From Anoplopoma fimbria (taxonomy: Eukaryota > Chordata > Actinopteri > Perciformes > Anoplopomatidae), in contig NC_072460.1 of NCBI RefSeq assembly GCF_027596085.1, forward strand, positions 10,340,231 to 10,404,230: a stretch of 64,000 bases of DNA. The letters run 5' to 3'. The translations under genes were made by a program, and so were the position numbers. How positions within the stretch are numbered: the first letter of the stretch is position 1; the number at the start of each line of letters is the position of its first letter. A model generated the notes under the pieces. The model was not told the DNA's origin, made no database searches, and saw nothing but the letters and a program-made list of their open reading frames with translations. Shown piece by piece: positions 24,703-39,700 of this stretch.

Positions 24703-27700
24703 TCAAGAGAAAAACAAAGCATGCAGGCCTCTCTTCACACTCTTGATCTCCCCTTCTTGCTACAAAAAGGACACAAGTACAAAGAAACATTCAGAAAAGA
24801 CACCTCATTAAAACGCTTTTTTCAAGACTGCATGTTATATACAGGCTTTCAAAAGGAGTGAAGGATACAAAATGATAGCCAGCCGAATTATTCCGGTCTA
24901 ATCTATGCTGAAGGGTCACCGGTGTTGTGTCCACTCACCATTTGGCTGAGGAGTCTGTCCTGGACTGACTTCATGTCATTTCGTATCAGGCACATCTGAG
25001 AACAGCAGGCAGAGCAGCAGGGTTTTAGGGGTGGTAACATAGAATATGACACAGTCGGGACAAACGGGACGAGTTGACACATGAGACAATGAGATGAGCA
25101 AAATGTTATTAATGCAACGCAGCGAAAAATGGACGGACGAGCTGACAGGCAGAGGTAACATGCTCTATTGAAAAAAAATAATAGATGAGCCATGAATAAA
25201 AAATTCAAAGTTTAAAGCCGCATGAGCTTTGGGTTTACCCAGCTTATTAGAAGGTAACACTTGGGAAACACAATGAAGCACATATTAGATATCAGTTGTG
25301 TAGTTACAGTCTGAGGATCACACCTGGGACGTGAATATTCTCTCCTCATACTCCACACTGTGACACACGTTGCCCTGGAGGGCTTTCTTCAAGGCATCAT
25401 TTCTGGAAGGAAGGCGACAGAAAGTCACACAAGCCAATGAGGAAGAGAGACAAATAAGGTGGGAAAACACGAAAGCTCAAGGTAAAGGAATAATGTAAAT
25501 ATAATGTGGGTTAAAGGCAAACACTAATAAACATAAAATGCAATATTTTCTAAAAACTGCAATTGGTGTGGAAAAGGATATCCGATTTACTCAACCTAAT
25601 AATAAGATGTCAGTGATTCAGAATCAAACACATTTCTAAAAAAGTATTGTAAAGCAGAAAGCCTTTAATTAAGTCAAATAATGTAGGGGGGGGCATGGAT
25701 CTGATCAAGACTGAAAAAGAAAATCTACATTTTTGGCCATTTAGGAGTGTGAGTGGCCAAAATAAAGCAGGTAACCCACCTTACATTACACTACCACTTC
25801 TTTGTGGTGCTTTTCAGTACAAATTGAGATATTCATCAAGAAATAGCTATTAAAAAACTCAACTCAAAGACTATTTTTTTTAAATGTATAACTCATGATC
25901 TTGTCTAGTAAAGAAATAATGTATAAATCCTAATTTTATCAGCCTCTAACCTGTATGACAGGTCACTTATTGGATCATGTTGTTAATTGTCTCCGACATG
26001 AAGATGATAAGATCGGTCGTGTGTGGGTCCCTCTGTGTGTGTGCACCTCTATGTCTGTCCATGGCTAATCTTGCATTCTGCTGCAGCAAACTGCTTAATA
26101 TTTTGAATACCCAGTTATTGCCGCATGCTCAAAGACCTCTCGCAGTTTTATTTTTGGCAAGATTGTATGAAGTGTTATATATTTGAATTCAAGCTGATTG
26201 CTTGCATTAAGTTACATCGTCGCTTGTTTTGGAGTTTAATTGAAGTGTGTTTTACAACACTTTACAGCCCACTGGTTTGGTTCGTCACCTGTTTTTAGTT
26301 GGCTCACTTTTATTATTTTGTTTGGTGTTTAGCTAACTGCTGACATAACTACCACACTGCTGTACCTTTCCACAACTAAGTCGCTGCTATGCAGTTTGCC
26401 AAAATTGCATGACTTGCATGAATTCATTGCTGCTTGTTTTTGAGTTTGTATGAAGTGTGTTTTACGACACCTTACAGGCCATTGGTGTCTAGACGGAAGG
26501 TTAGCCAGCTGTGAGTTGTATTTATTCAATCATACAATACAGCTGTGATCTACAGTCTACTGAATGCACCTTTCTAGTTAAGGCATGGAAAGAGGGGAGG
26601 CATGTTGATGAATCAGGATGCTCTATATTAAGACAAATAACAAATGGCACTTTGCAGTCAGGGCAGCAGTGCCTGGCTGGATAATGGTAGGGAAGCTGCT
26701 TCACGTATCCTGCGTCTATTTCGAATGTTGGTTGTATACATCGTCAGAAATAAACACGACACGTACACAACGCATGGTTAAAAAGAAAGTATATCTCCGT
26801 CGTTTGTCATATGAAGAAACACGGGTCAAAAATAGCTTAGGGTGCATATCTAGTGTATAATGATAAGCCTGAGGAAGAACTTGTTTTCTAAGCTTTTCAA
26901 TTCATGTTCCACCAAATAATCAAGTGTTATTCAACCTTTTACAGAGTATTTGGGTTTAAGCCTGTGGGAACTGCATTGATCAAAGTGTGACAGGAATCAC
27001 CGCATCAAAAAAACAATATGGCTCTTTCAGTGCTCACATAAAAACACACACACCGGCCTAAATTTCACCTCATGGTTCCCTGCTCCTGGTAGGAATGGAA
27101 AGCCACGGCCTGCTTTTTCCAGTGCATCTGTGAGAGAACAGAAACCAAACACTGTTCAAGAACTGAAACACACAAAATCAAGAACGCATTATATTCAGTG
27201 GCATCCTCATTTAACAGAATACCCCGTGTGGACAGTGTTTCCCACGGGATTTTTTGAGACACTAGTGGGTGGACCTTGGATTCTCTGGGCGGATATAGGG
27301 GCAAGCTCACTCGGAAGAAAATTCTGTGCACTTTTAAGTTAAATGCATCAATCTGGTGCACTTTGAGAATAAAATTAGGAAGCTGGATCAATTAACGGCT
27401 TTGTGCTCTTGTAAACAATCTTATGCTCTAGCAGTGGTGGAATGACCGTAAGTACAATTTTGAGGTACCCATACAATGACAATATTAATGCATCCTTGAT
27501 CATAATCCAATGATAAAGGCCTACTGTAAATATATTATTTGAAACTACACTGCTATGCTGCATGAGTGTACTTTTACTTTTGTTACTTTAAATATATTTC
27601 GATGGAAATACCTTTGTACTTTTAGTTAAGTGGCATTTTGAATGCAGGACTTTTACTTGTAACAGTAGTATTTTTACCATGCACTCTAGTCATTTAATCA

Positions 27701-30700
27701 GAAACACATTGGTTGTATAATTAAAAAAAGTTTGGCGAGTACACGGCAAAAAAAAGTCACAATCACAAAGCATGGTAAATGAGACTGGGTTGTGTTTCAA
27801 GGAGGGTCGAATGTGTTGCTGACATTGGCACAGATTGTGCACTGCGGACAGTCAGCACTGTTCAAGAGCGGTACCCCGGGAACATGGGGCTCCGTCACTC
27901 CCGGCAAAGGCAGAGGCGCAGCGGGTTTTTAGTTCATGGCCGCAGGACGCTCTGCAGTTCGGGTGACGAGTGCTGTAAAGCTGACATGGCCAAAGCCACG
28001 AGTTACTTTCGCCTTTCGGGACAAACTACAGCCGGATGCTGCACACCACTGAGGAGGATATGTGTCTGGTGAGAAGTGTAAAAAATACTTTTGCTTCATT
28101 ATGAAACTGTGGCCACCACTAGGTAATTAATGAGAAACACTGGGATACTTTGTTTTATGATATTACTTTAGAGACTCCCCAGCAAGAGTGAGAGAAGTGA
28201 GTGAGTGAGTGAGGAAGTGAGAGTGAGTGAGTGAGTGAGTGAGTGAGTGAGTGAGTGTGTGTGTGTGTGTGTGTGGTGGGTGTGAGTGAGAGTAGGAAAG
28301 ATGAGTGACATACAGTCAGGTCTTTCTCCATGCTTTTGAGCACAGTGTCATCCTGCTCCAGTTTGTGGATTTCTTCCATGAGGACGTTCTGAACTTGTTC
28401 AAGCCTCTGAGTCCTGTACAGAGGAGGAATTAATAAGTGAAATGGAAATCTAAAATATATGCAGACAAAAACAAAAACATTGTGTTTTTTTAAATTGCAG
28501 GGAAGCACAATGCTGTACACTTGGAGCCTGTAAAACAAACAAGTACTTATGTACCATCAAAGTAAACTAAGAACCAACCATAATACTCTGGCTCAAATAA
28601 ATACAGGCAGCCATCAAAGACCTCATCCACATTGTAGAAGTGATCAAAATATTCAGCCATGACACTGAAACTATTTTTGATAACACTAAGCTATGCTTTC
28701 GGTACTCAAACACATCAATCTCTGCCTGGCCGACACTTGCATTTCCACGATTGTCTTTCGGCAGCACATCACCTTGCGTGTTTTCAGAAAGTGACTTCTC
28801 CTTGAGCGAGACTCTTTCCATAATGTTGTCAGACACATCTAATAACAGTCCAAGCCTGTCAATGGCATAAACTAGCACTTTTAATGGACGGTGCCAGCTT
28901 GCCCCTTGCAAGTACGCAAGTGGCTGCCACCTACAGCGCACTCGCTCAACACTTGACCAATTTAAGAAAATGTTGTCCCTATTGATCAGTTAGACACAAA
29001 ACATGTGAAAACGTACAGCTTACATAAAACCATAGTTACCATAAAATGTGCATATTCATTTAATAATTTGTTGGACAACCCTCACCAGTGGATGGAAATG
29101 TTAGCATTACAACACTAACTACATACTAACGGACCTGTATTTGGCAACTTGCGTGTTGAGGGAGGAGACATGTTGTTGGACGGTCTTCAAGGACTGCTTG
29201 TTGTAAACTTCCACCATATTATGACGGCTCTGAATACAAACACATTTAAAAGATAATGATTCAGCTCGGCCATCATTTAGAAAACATTTTAGTGGCTCAG
29301 GATTATACAAATAAAACTGACAAGAGTCAGATACAAAGTGCTCAAAAGAAGTTCTGAGAATATATTAAGTAAAAAAAAAAACAGAAAAAAGGGGAACTAC
29401 ATAATGCAGAATATCAGTAATGCAGTAACTTCTGCTATTCTCTCTACTATTTAAACCTGGAACTTCTTCTTCAGCTCAGAACTGAATTGCTTGCACAGGT
29501 CACTCGGGTCTACAGCAATTTTTGGCAACTCGAAAAACTCATCCATGTCTCCATCCCCCACTTCAGCCTCCCAGTGACTGGAGCTCATCGCGTGGGAAGA
29601 AGACATCCCGCGGCTCACCTCACCCTCAGCAGATAACCCAGCGACTGAGGATGAAAGACAGACCCACTGATCCGTTAAAGAAGATAACATATAACATCTA
29701 ATATATATATTGTTTTGGCAATTCTAAATAAGAAATAATCTGCTGTTGGTATACAGTTGTATATAATTTAATATATGATAGTTGTATCCCAAGTGCAACT
29801 ATTATATTAGCTTTTAATCTAAGACAGCTTGTCGTTTGTGCTTTTCTGCCATTACGAATTGTGAATGTCACAGAATAGGATTCTAATCACAAGATCTGTT
29901 CCTTGAAAAATCACCTGAAACTGAATGTGATGTATAGTAGGGGAAAACAGGGGAAAAGGGTACCTGTGCCATGAGAAGTGTCTCTGATGGTCTTATTCTT
30001 GATATTCTGATATTCTGCTCTTATTCTTTCCTTAACTTTGAAAGTTAAATCCGTTGGGCTGCTTTCCTCTTCATCTAAACTACTTTGCTCTCCCCAGCTC
30101 TGGGTCAGACCATGAGGTCGGGTTGCTGAAACAATAAGGAGATAGTTGTATTATACTGGATAAAAGCGTCTGCTAAATGACTGTAATGTAATGTAATGTA
30201 ATACTTAGGCGTCATTGCCAATATTAGAGGCAAATCAATGAAACACTTTCTATTGTGTTAGTTGCGTAGCATATAGAATGTAAATGATGAGTTGATAAGT
30301 ATTTTATCACTTAGATTCCTCATGGGCTCAAGCTAAACATAATTACAGAGTATCTGACAAATAGATTTAACCAATGAAGACAGTATTGTTATGTCTTACA
30401 GGACTTGAACAACTTCCTTGGTTTCATCCGGGGAGAGCGCTGTCCTCTCATCTTGCTTTTCTTCCTCTTTTCCTTTTCATCTTCCTCAGAATTACTGGAC
30501 GAGGAGACGTGGCGCTTGCGACTGGGTCCTGTAACAAGAGCCAACAGTTATAATACATTACCCAGATACGACCATTTAACACAGGGGTGTTCCTCTAAAG
30601 CAGATTAGGGATTTGACTGTGGAGCCACATTTTAGAGAATTCCTACTCACAACTTTTTTGTTCGATTCCATTACACGATTACGTTTTGTATTTTTATACT

Positions 30701-33700
30701 TAATTGCAACCTTATTTCGGTGTGGAAGGGACCTAGCTTTGAGGTTAGACACAAAGGTCTTTTACCTGAGACATGAAGCTGTTCAGACTTTCGGTCTCCG
30801 TCTGAAGATGGTGTTTTCTGTGAGGATGGGCAGTAATGCATTAGTCGTTTGTTTGATTGGCTACAGTTTATTAAAAATCCCAATAACTCACTATATCATT
30901 AGCGGTCTTTCAGTGCTCTTACCGTCCGTCCGCTATCCATCCAATTATAACCAATCAATCACATTAATCATAAAACATTAAGTATTTTAAAGCCCTACCT
31001 CTTTTTTATGAGACACAGCAAGAGTGGCAGTGGGGTTGTCCTTAACTCTGCGAGTGATTACTGATGACTGAGTGGATGAAACATAAGATACTGAAGACAC
31101 TTTACTGAAGCTGTAATGGCTCCCTTGGTTGACAGTGTCTTCAGGGAACGGAGACTGAGGAGGAGAAGGCATGGAAGGCTTGTCCAGCTCGAGGAGCGTG
31201 GATGTCAACAGGGGCCGATAGGACAGAGAAAAAGGAGATTGAGATGCTGAGGGTAGATGCTGCTTGATTGGACTTATCTGGAAACAAAAGCAGGAATGGA
31301 GAGGGACAGAAAGAGATAAGAAAATGATGGAAAAAATAAATATGGCCACTTATTTAAGGGTTAACTAATCAACATATCTGTAATAGATTAAGCACAGTTA
31401 AATGAGAACAACATTTTTCAACGATGCATAAAGAGGCAAAGATGAAGTGCTGCAGTGCTATTATCTGCTCTGCCTTGAGTTAAATAGGTCATTTCAATCA
31501 TTCTACATAATCATTTGGATCATCATGTGCAATTCCAAAGTTTACTACTTAATTACATTCCGCATTTATCTCGGAAAGTTGAATCTCTGTAATGGACACT
31601 TTAGATTCATGGTTACAATATCCTAAGTCCTCTTTTGTTACCCCTAACAACTGTTAGCAGTTGAGGGTAACCAAAATGCTTAAAGAGAAAATCTCAAACC
31701 TAAAACATTTTTAAGTGTGAAGTGTTACTCCTTTACTTTCTCTGTCCACATTTTCTCAGCTGGCCTCGGAATTTCAGCCAGCAATGCTTAGGATACAGAC
31801 ATACTTCCTTAAATTCTTCGACACATACATAACATACCTACATAAGGTGTCAGGGAAGTGCTGTTTTACCTCTGCTGCACTAGGTCCAGTGGGAGCACCA
31901 TGGGGAGGGGTCTGACCGATGGGGGTCAGTGAAGGGAGAGAGGGTACAGACTGGTTGGATCGAGTCATGGATGAGCTGCATTTTTTTTCTGAACTGTAGA
32001 AAGAGGAGGGCCTGAAGTTTCCTTTACTGCTGACTGTAGAGCGAGGTTTGGGTAGCAGCAGGATAGGTGAGGGGGTGTCCTCGCAGAGCGGGTCGGGTGA
32101 GGCAGGGAGTGGGGATCCCCGCGGGGTGAGGAGAGGGGAGCAGGTCAAACCCAAGGTTGGGGCTGACCTCTCAGCAGCTGTGAGGGTCCAAAATAAGCAC
32201 AGATGTTCAGGCAGCTGCCCTCAGAAGTTGGACAGGGAGTAGAAGGTCAATATATACATGCTTTTCTAAATATCAATTTACAGTTAAGAGGTTGGAGAGC
32301 AATAGGGTCATTTATATAAGAGTTTTCAAACTTTTTGCATAAAAGTGAGGGTGAAAATGTATCTAGTAATGCAAGCGTAGATAATTACACAATACTTTAC
32401 ATTTTAACAGAGTGAAAATAAAATATTGCAAGGCTAAAACTTAACAGACCAAGTAAATGCTTTACATACAATAGGTGCAATACATTTTGGTTTTAGGTAA
32501 AGAATATTCATTTTGAATATCCATCTGACAATTCAAATCTTCATTTTTGCCTTCGGAATAAAAGTGATAGTTTGTTTTTGACAACAGGGCTCTACGATAA
32601 AATTCAAATGAGGACTTGACTGAGATGAAATCAGTCCCCATATCAGCCTGAATCATTTCCAAAGGCAGATGCCTAAATTTACTCTTGAGCTTATTAAATA
32701 AACATAGAGTGTCACTACACTAAGTAAAAAACAACCATACATTGCTATGCAATAGTTTCAAATCATTTGAACCACTATGAAACATGTAATAGACATTAAC
32801 TGATGTCAGAGGAAATTACAGTTGTGTAATTGTTGGTGATTGGCTTTCCAGTCTTACATCTCATCCTCTCGATCATAGGAGGGGATGAACAGGCGAAGGT
32901 CTGGCGGACGGCCCAGGAATCCTTCATTCCCTTCGTTTGTTCTTGGGCAGGGACAACATTTTTCTTATTTACCTTCCAAGTTTCTGAAAGATCATTCTCA
33001 GGCCTCTGCTGCTGAAAAGCAAAGTGTTTCTGTTTTCAACAAACATGAGGGCAAATTTGGACCATAATGTTAAAGTTCAAGTTCAAGACCATGGCTCCTT
33101 CCCAGCTTAATAGAAACAAAGTAACATCTTGATATTATTCCCCCCTTTTGCTTTTAATGATATACAGGATTCTGTGTCTTAAGATGTATACCCTTTTAAT
33201 GAAACAGCTCACTGTTTTAAGCATTATATTATAACGACATATCTATATCAGTTGTCCAATATGATGAGGATTTTTATTTTATTTTCTCTATATTTCTCTT
33301 TAACTAACATATTCTAAAATCGGTCTTCTCAAACTAACCTTGTATTATCCAAAGTCCTTAATCCACACAACCTAGTACTTTTGAAAATGTAAGATCCAAT
33401 GACCAAAATGAGGGGGTGTGCTCCCACCTTGAGACCCAATGGCTTTTTCAGATCTGACTGGTGCTTGCTGTCCGATCTCCTGTATGCATCTGTGGATTGC
33501 TTAGAGGGGCTGTTTTTTCTCCTCCTTACCTCTGGGACCACTGAATAGGTCTTCTCAGTCTTTCCCTGCTGGCCGACAAAATATTTTTTGGGGCAGACAA
33601 ACCAATAACGAATTAACTGTTTTCAATACAGCCATGATGTCAAAATGAGTTACATATTCTATAGAGCTCAGTAAGGTTAGACTGATGTCAACAAGCTTTA

Positions 33701-36700
33701 CAGCTGAGAAAAGTTGCCTGTGGCTGAACTTTCCTTGTCATTTTGTGCCCGTTTCAAAAACAGAAGCTCTAATAACACTGAAGCTTTGAGAACAACTGCA
33801 TCAACCTAGGGAGTTAAAAATGAGCACTGATGTAGTTGTTTTCGTTAACTTTTGATAGATGTTACTTTATACATGCCCACAAACTAGATTTTATTCTCAT
33901 TAAAATGATGTACCGTATTTTCCGCACTATAAGGCGCACTTAAAAGCCTTTAATTTTCTCAAAAAACGACAGTGCGCCTTATAATCCGGAGCGCTTTATA
34001 TATGGATTAATTCTGGTTGTGCTTACTGACCTCGAAGCGGTTTTGTGTGGTACACGGCGCTCTGTCAAAATGTTTTAGTAGACTTAGTAAACTACAAAGC
34101 CGCACCGCAGCAGCATTACGGCTACCGTAGTCAGGAGCGTCGCGGAGTAATACATACTGTGCTTCACCATAATATTACAGTGTGTGTGTATAAGGACCCA
34201 ACATGGCTCCTGTCAAGAGACACGCTTACGACGCGGACTTCAAACTCAAGGCTGTCAGTCACGCAGTAGAACATGGGAATAGAGCAGCTGCGGGAGAATT
34301 CAACGTTAATGAATCAATGGTAGGAAGTGGAGGAAGTTTGACTGACTGACTGTTTTGTTTCGCTTAATGCGCCTTATAGTCCGGTGCGCCTTATATATGA
34401 AAAAAGATCGAAAATAGACCATTCATTGACAGTGCGCCTTATAATCCAGTGCGCCCTATAGTGCGGAAAATACGGTAACATTATAGATATCAATACCAAA
34501 GTCACATAAAATAAATTGTGAGCATGTGGTGAATATGGATATGTTCACTGATGTATTCAAACTTACAGATGCTTCGTGTTATGCAGAAAACACCATCACT
34601 TATAATTATAATACAATATAAACTCAATGACCTCTACCTTGGAAGTGGGTGGCTGCGCTGACACAGACTCTGACTGGCTGCTGTGATGGTTGCTCTCTGG
34701 TATCATATAGCTTTTGGTTCGTTGTTTGCTGGCAGTCTTTTTCTTTGTCACTTGATCAGCCTCTGGAGTTTTCTCAGCAGTCTCCAGATGATTATTAGAG
34801 GAGTACTATTATTATGCGGACAAAGAGAGTATGATTTTAGTCTTTTTGCAACAGCACTATTATTAACTGCCGTCTTTCAAATGATACATAAAAAAAGACA
34901 TGTTCTCCCAATGGCAGGCAGTGAATCCCAGCAGTTTTGTTGCTTGTGTACCTGGGATATGAAACCTCAAAATACTTTGAACGACTTTAACAGCCTGGAC
35001 ATAAATAACAGCGGGAGGTTTTAGGGAAGGCTTCTTCCTAAAGTCAACTATCATTAGCGGGGACACAATATCGGTTTCATCTGGGATTACTTCCATACAC
35101 TTGTTTAGGAGAAAATTAATTACAACATGATTATTCCTAATCGAGCAGTTCATCAAAATATTGCAACAATTTGCTTGACATTTTCACTGAGCAATATATT
35201 TTGTGTGTAAGAAAGTGATCAGGACAAATCGGTGATCAGATAAGTTTGTCTGATCAAGACAAACCTAGTCTCATAGACATATGCTTACAGAATTAGAACA
35301 ATAATTATGTTATTTGTCTTTCAAAAGCAGATAAGCAATTCATACTTAAAGTTAAAGTATAAAGTGAGATAAAGGGAGGTATGTTTGCCTTGGAAACAAG
35401 AGGATACTCTGAGTCTGATAGGCTGTCATCAGTGTCTGGCTCCCTGTAGCTCTTTCTAGAGATGGCTGCAGTTCTCTGGGGCCTCCTGCCGGCTGCATGT
35501 GGTCTATTGGGTGCTGTTGCTGGCTTCACTACCTTGCTTGTCCGCTCCACTCTCCCCTTCACGTCAGGCCTCTTCTGATTAAACAATGACACACTGTGGC
35601 TGACTGGGATATTGCATCGCTGACTTAAAGGACATAATCTAAAAAAGAAAAACAATACTGCCTTACCTTGTTGAGTTTGTTATTACCTTTCACAGGTTTT
35701 TGAGAGGCTGGGGGTAGATCTGGGGATTCAACTGTAATGAAAAAGACATTTTTTTACAGAGATGCTAATGACTTTAAATAATTTGATCCACATTCAGTTT
35801 TAATGAGATGAATTCCAGATTGTGAGCAGCATGAATGTGTGGCTTTAATGGCCTACATGATGTATGAGATGACATCGCTCTAGGCTTGACAGGCGCCTGC
35901 CTGGAGTATTTGGTAACTTTAGGTTTGGGTTTCCTGCTTGATTCCCTCAGCCAGCTGACATCTGTCATGCTATAGTCCGTGTCACTGAACAGATGCTTTT
36001 TCACATACCGCTTCTCCTGTAACACAGATGGCAAGGTAGTGGAAAACAGGGAGATAGATAGATAGATACGCATAGCGTTAGATGGTTTATTCGCTAGCAC
36101 ATAGTGTATTTCAATTTTGTGATTGCTGCATTATAATTGCTATGATAGTGACTGTAAGCTATTATAGCATTTGGAAAATAGGCATTCCTACACTACACAA
36201 GCAAAAACACAGTAAGCATGCACACACACATATAGAGAAAGATATATAGAGAAAAATATAAACACAGTGTCTCTACCAGCTTCAACTTTAAGTACCCATC
36301 ACAAAACACTACAGTACAATGAAAATATACTTTTGCCACAGGTTGTCCTTTCTTGGTTGTGCTGGGTAGTGCTGGTGTGTCATGGATGCCACTGTCAAAC
36401 AACATAGGTAATATTACATTAGACTGTTTAAAAAAAAATATATATATATATCTTACGAAAGGTTACTGTTTCAGCATTTGCATTTTCTTGACAATCCACA
36501 AGGCATTGTCAACTGTCAGACCTACCTGCTTGATATGGCAGAAGTGTTAGAGAAGGTTTTGTTCTTTCCCTAAAGAGCAATAAATCAGACTTAAAACAAT
36601 ACACTAGGATGCCATATAGGTATCATACAACCAGGTGTCAAAGTATATTATATATAACAGTAGTAATGTTTACCGTATCACTCAATGGTGTATCAATGTT

Positions 36701-39700
36701 GAATGAAAAAATATCTTTTCTGTACAACAGAAAACCTAGCATTAATGACATCCTTAAATGCAGTGAAAGCCGCTGAAATATTCAAATGTACACCAAATAT
36801 TTTAAATGAATTGTATTACCTCTGCCTCGTAGACTTAGTTGTGGTTTTGCTTTGTGATTTCATGAGGCTTACAGCTCCTGAAACATCTCTCTATAGCAGA
36901 TTAAGATCATGTTTAGTTAATAAAGCAGGAGAAAAGTAATTTAAAGTTACTCCTCCATAAAAGTAATGATCACTTACTTTAGCAGTCGATTTCCAGCTCA
37001 TATTGAAGATAGGCCTATTACAGAAACAGTCAATAAGCGACACACTTATGTATCAATGACATTTGTGCATTTACAACATAATGTAGCCCTACAATCATCA
37101 ATCTGTGTACCTGTTGACAAGAGGCGGAATCCAGCTCTTAGGGAAAATTTCTGCAGTATCTTTTGCTGTGGATTGGGTGTTAATCTCATAATGACTAGAG
37201 ATGAGCTTCACCATGCTGCCTGCAACCTCTGCATCTCTCTAAATAGACAGTAGGTACGTAAATCACAATATACAACACTAATAGCCATAGAATTGACAGC
37301 AAAGGCCCAAAAGCACCGAAAGCGTCTGACGACCACTCTACAACAGCAAGTGGACTGAGTTAGTCCAAACAACACCAACAGTGATACGTCTTCCATCTAG
37401 GGGATGGTCTGACCTCAATTTCACATTATCTAGTTTAACTTTAATCTACTTTATATCATATCAATGATTTCATCTTATCCACTTTATAGTTTTGAACGAG
37501 GACCTTTATTATTTAGATCACGTTAAAAGATTAAGGTTATCTGTAGCCTAAATAGTGGCCTTTTCCTAAAACACTGCTGTTTCTGTGGTGTTTGCTTTTT
37601 TACTCTGATGCTTGCAGTGCACCATAGGAGCATTAAATGGTGCCTTTCAAATTAGGCTTGTTATTGCTCAGTGTGTTTGCTTCCTGAAGATGCTTAAAGT
37701 TAACATAATGCTTACCTTCTCTTTGTTTGATTGGATACTATGAGTTTCAACCTTAACATTGGCTGGTTCTCTCTTTTTCAGAGCTTTGGTTGTGGAGGAC
37801 TTGGCTGGATCTTTGATTAGAGCAGCATCTGCCTCCAGTGACAAAAGGCGTTTGCTCTTTCCTTTGGCGAGGCCATTTCTCTGGGTCTGCTGCTGTTTGG
37901 TAGTACACAGTACTGAAGCACACTGAACCGCAGAGCTTCTTCCTTTAGAGTCCTCTCTGATATCAAGCAATTTTCTTTGGGGTGCAAATGGCTCCTGAGG
38001 TGCAGGATCTTGGTTACTCTCATTGAGGACCTGCTGCAGGCGCTGGGTGAGTTCGTTATGGAGTTGCTTTTGACTGGTTGAGCTTGAGCCTAGAAGTGAC
38101 AATCTCTGTCCTGATGACGGGCACTCTTGCTGCTGTGCCAAACTTGAACAAGGCTCTAAAGACAATTAATAATTTAAAAAACAAATTAAAGTTTGAGGAC
38201 ATTAGTTTTTTAAGCTAGGTTTTATGTGTTTTCCTAGCTTTTAATATGCAAAACATTTGGTGACATCTTAGAGATAATAAAAGTATTTCATGACTTCTTT
38301 GCCTACCAAGTCTCGGCAGATAATTGATTTTCTGTGTAGGCATCATTAGCATTTCAGAAACGGACATTTTGTTCCCGTTAAAAGATCTGCAATTTGAACA
38401 AATATGTTAAGAGATATACACTTATACACATACTGTATAAACACATCAACTACTCCAGTGGCAGTAGATTTACAGCCAGTATGGAGGTTCATTATAATGC
38501 TTACATGTTACTCTCAGTTCTGGGTTGGGTGTCAGGCACAACACTAGACTCTGTAAGGAAAAGATCAGTGGTGCGTTCAAGATTTTCTGAAGAATATCAA
38601 TGCAGCTGTATTTCCTGGCTAAGCTAAAGTCACTCTAGCAATACAATACCCAGATACTGTTCTTCTCCATGTCCAGATAAAACCATATCTACTGCTTCTG
38701 CCACTGGTATGTTCTGTAGAAAAAGCAGAGAATACAAATGCAACAATATATTTTGCACCAGAAGGCTAGAAGAGAAATTCCATTGGGACGGCTGGTTGGG
38801 ACCAACAGCCTAAAACATTATCTGGGCCTGGAGTCATCAGATTTATCCTAATCGTTAATACTAGTTAATTACTAAAACAAATCAAGGAAATATTATTGTG
38901 TTCTTAGTTAAATCACATCATACCATCATACATGTATACTGAATACAGATTGTGCAAAAGTAGACAACAGATACTAGTTTAACTTTATATATAAACATAT
39001 CAATTTGGTGATTATACCTTTTTGTGTTTGCCAACCATATTCCTATTGGACTGTTTGGAAGTCATGCTCTGTAGAGATGTAGCACTCTGAGACAGACACC
39101 ATGAAATTAATTAACAACACATTTTGAGTACTTAAATGTCACATTTTGGACTTGCTGAGCTTGAATGCAGTATCCAGTATAGGTCGTACCTGCTCGGTCA
39201 TGCCACCTGTTATTGTGATGTTAGTTGGTGTGCTATAACTGCAGGTCTTAGCAGTTGTCCTTAGCTCTCCTAGGTAAAGTTCACCTTGCCTATCGCATGA
39301 ACGAACCATCTCCAGAGATGGCTTCCCTTTAACCTTGGCTGAAGTGTCTAAAAGGGAAAGAAGAAAATAACAAAGTCATAATGAGATCTGAGTTGACAAA
39401 CCGTTCTTTAATTTATCTTCATGGACAATAACAAAGAAAGAGAAAATAAATTTATGATCTTAGTTTGATTTATTGCAAACCTTTTGCTCACTAGACCTAC
39501 AAGGATCTATCCTAACTGTTTCCTCCATGTTTTCCTCAATTTGTTGCTGCTGCATATAAATTGCAGCAGCAACAACTTGATTGATGAATTGATTGATTGA
39601 TGAGTTCTATTGCAAATAAGCTTCATTTTTACAACTGTCTTGAGAGCATTTAAATTATTTCACGAATTTCAATTGGTGTGACTGCAATTCTGGAGAACCT

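Larger units (their letters stand above)
24703..29644 (-). other. sycp2: sycp2 exons 41-47: C-terminal coiled coil
   Basis: Exons (high to low): 29644-29457, 29229-29135, 28413-28314, 27127-27069, 25402-25324, 24995-24939, 24759-24703. They encode residues about 1,506-1,716, a charged helical stretch with heptad-like spacing ([49 protein letters not shown]). In mammals this region forms the coiled-coil assembly with SYCP3. The final exon reads [18 protein letters not shown] then TGA, shorter than the human C-terminus by a few residues. Confidence 0.9.

Noticed and set aside
35000..35110. Possible extra sycp2 exon ([17 protein letters not shown] on the minus strand)
   Set aside because: No acceptor and donor pair gives a consistent phase with exons 32 and 33, so it was left out.
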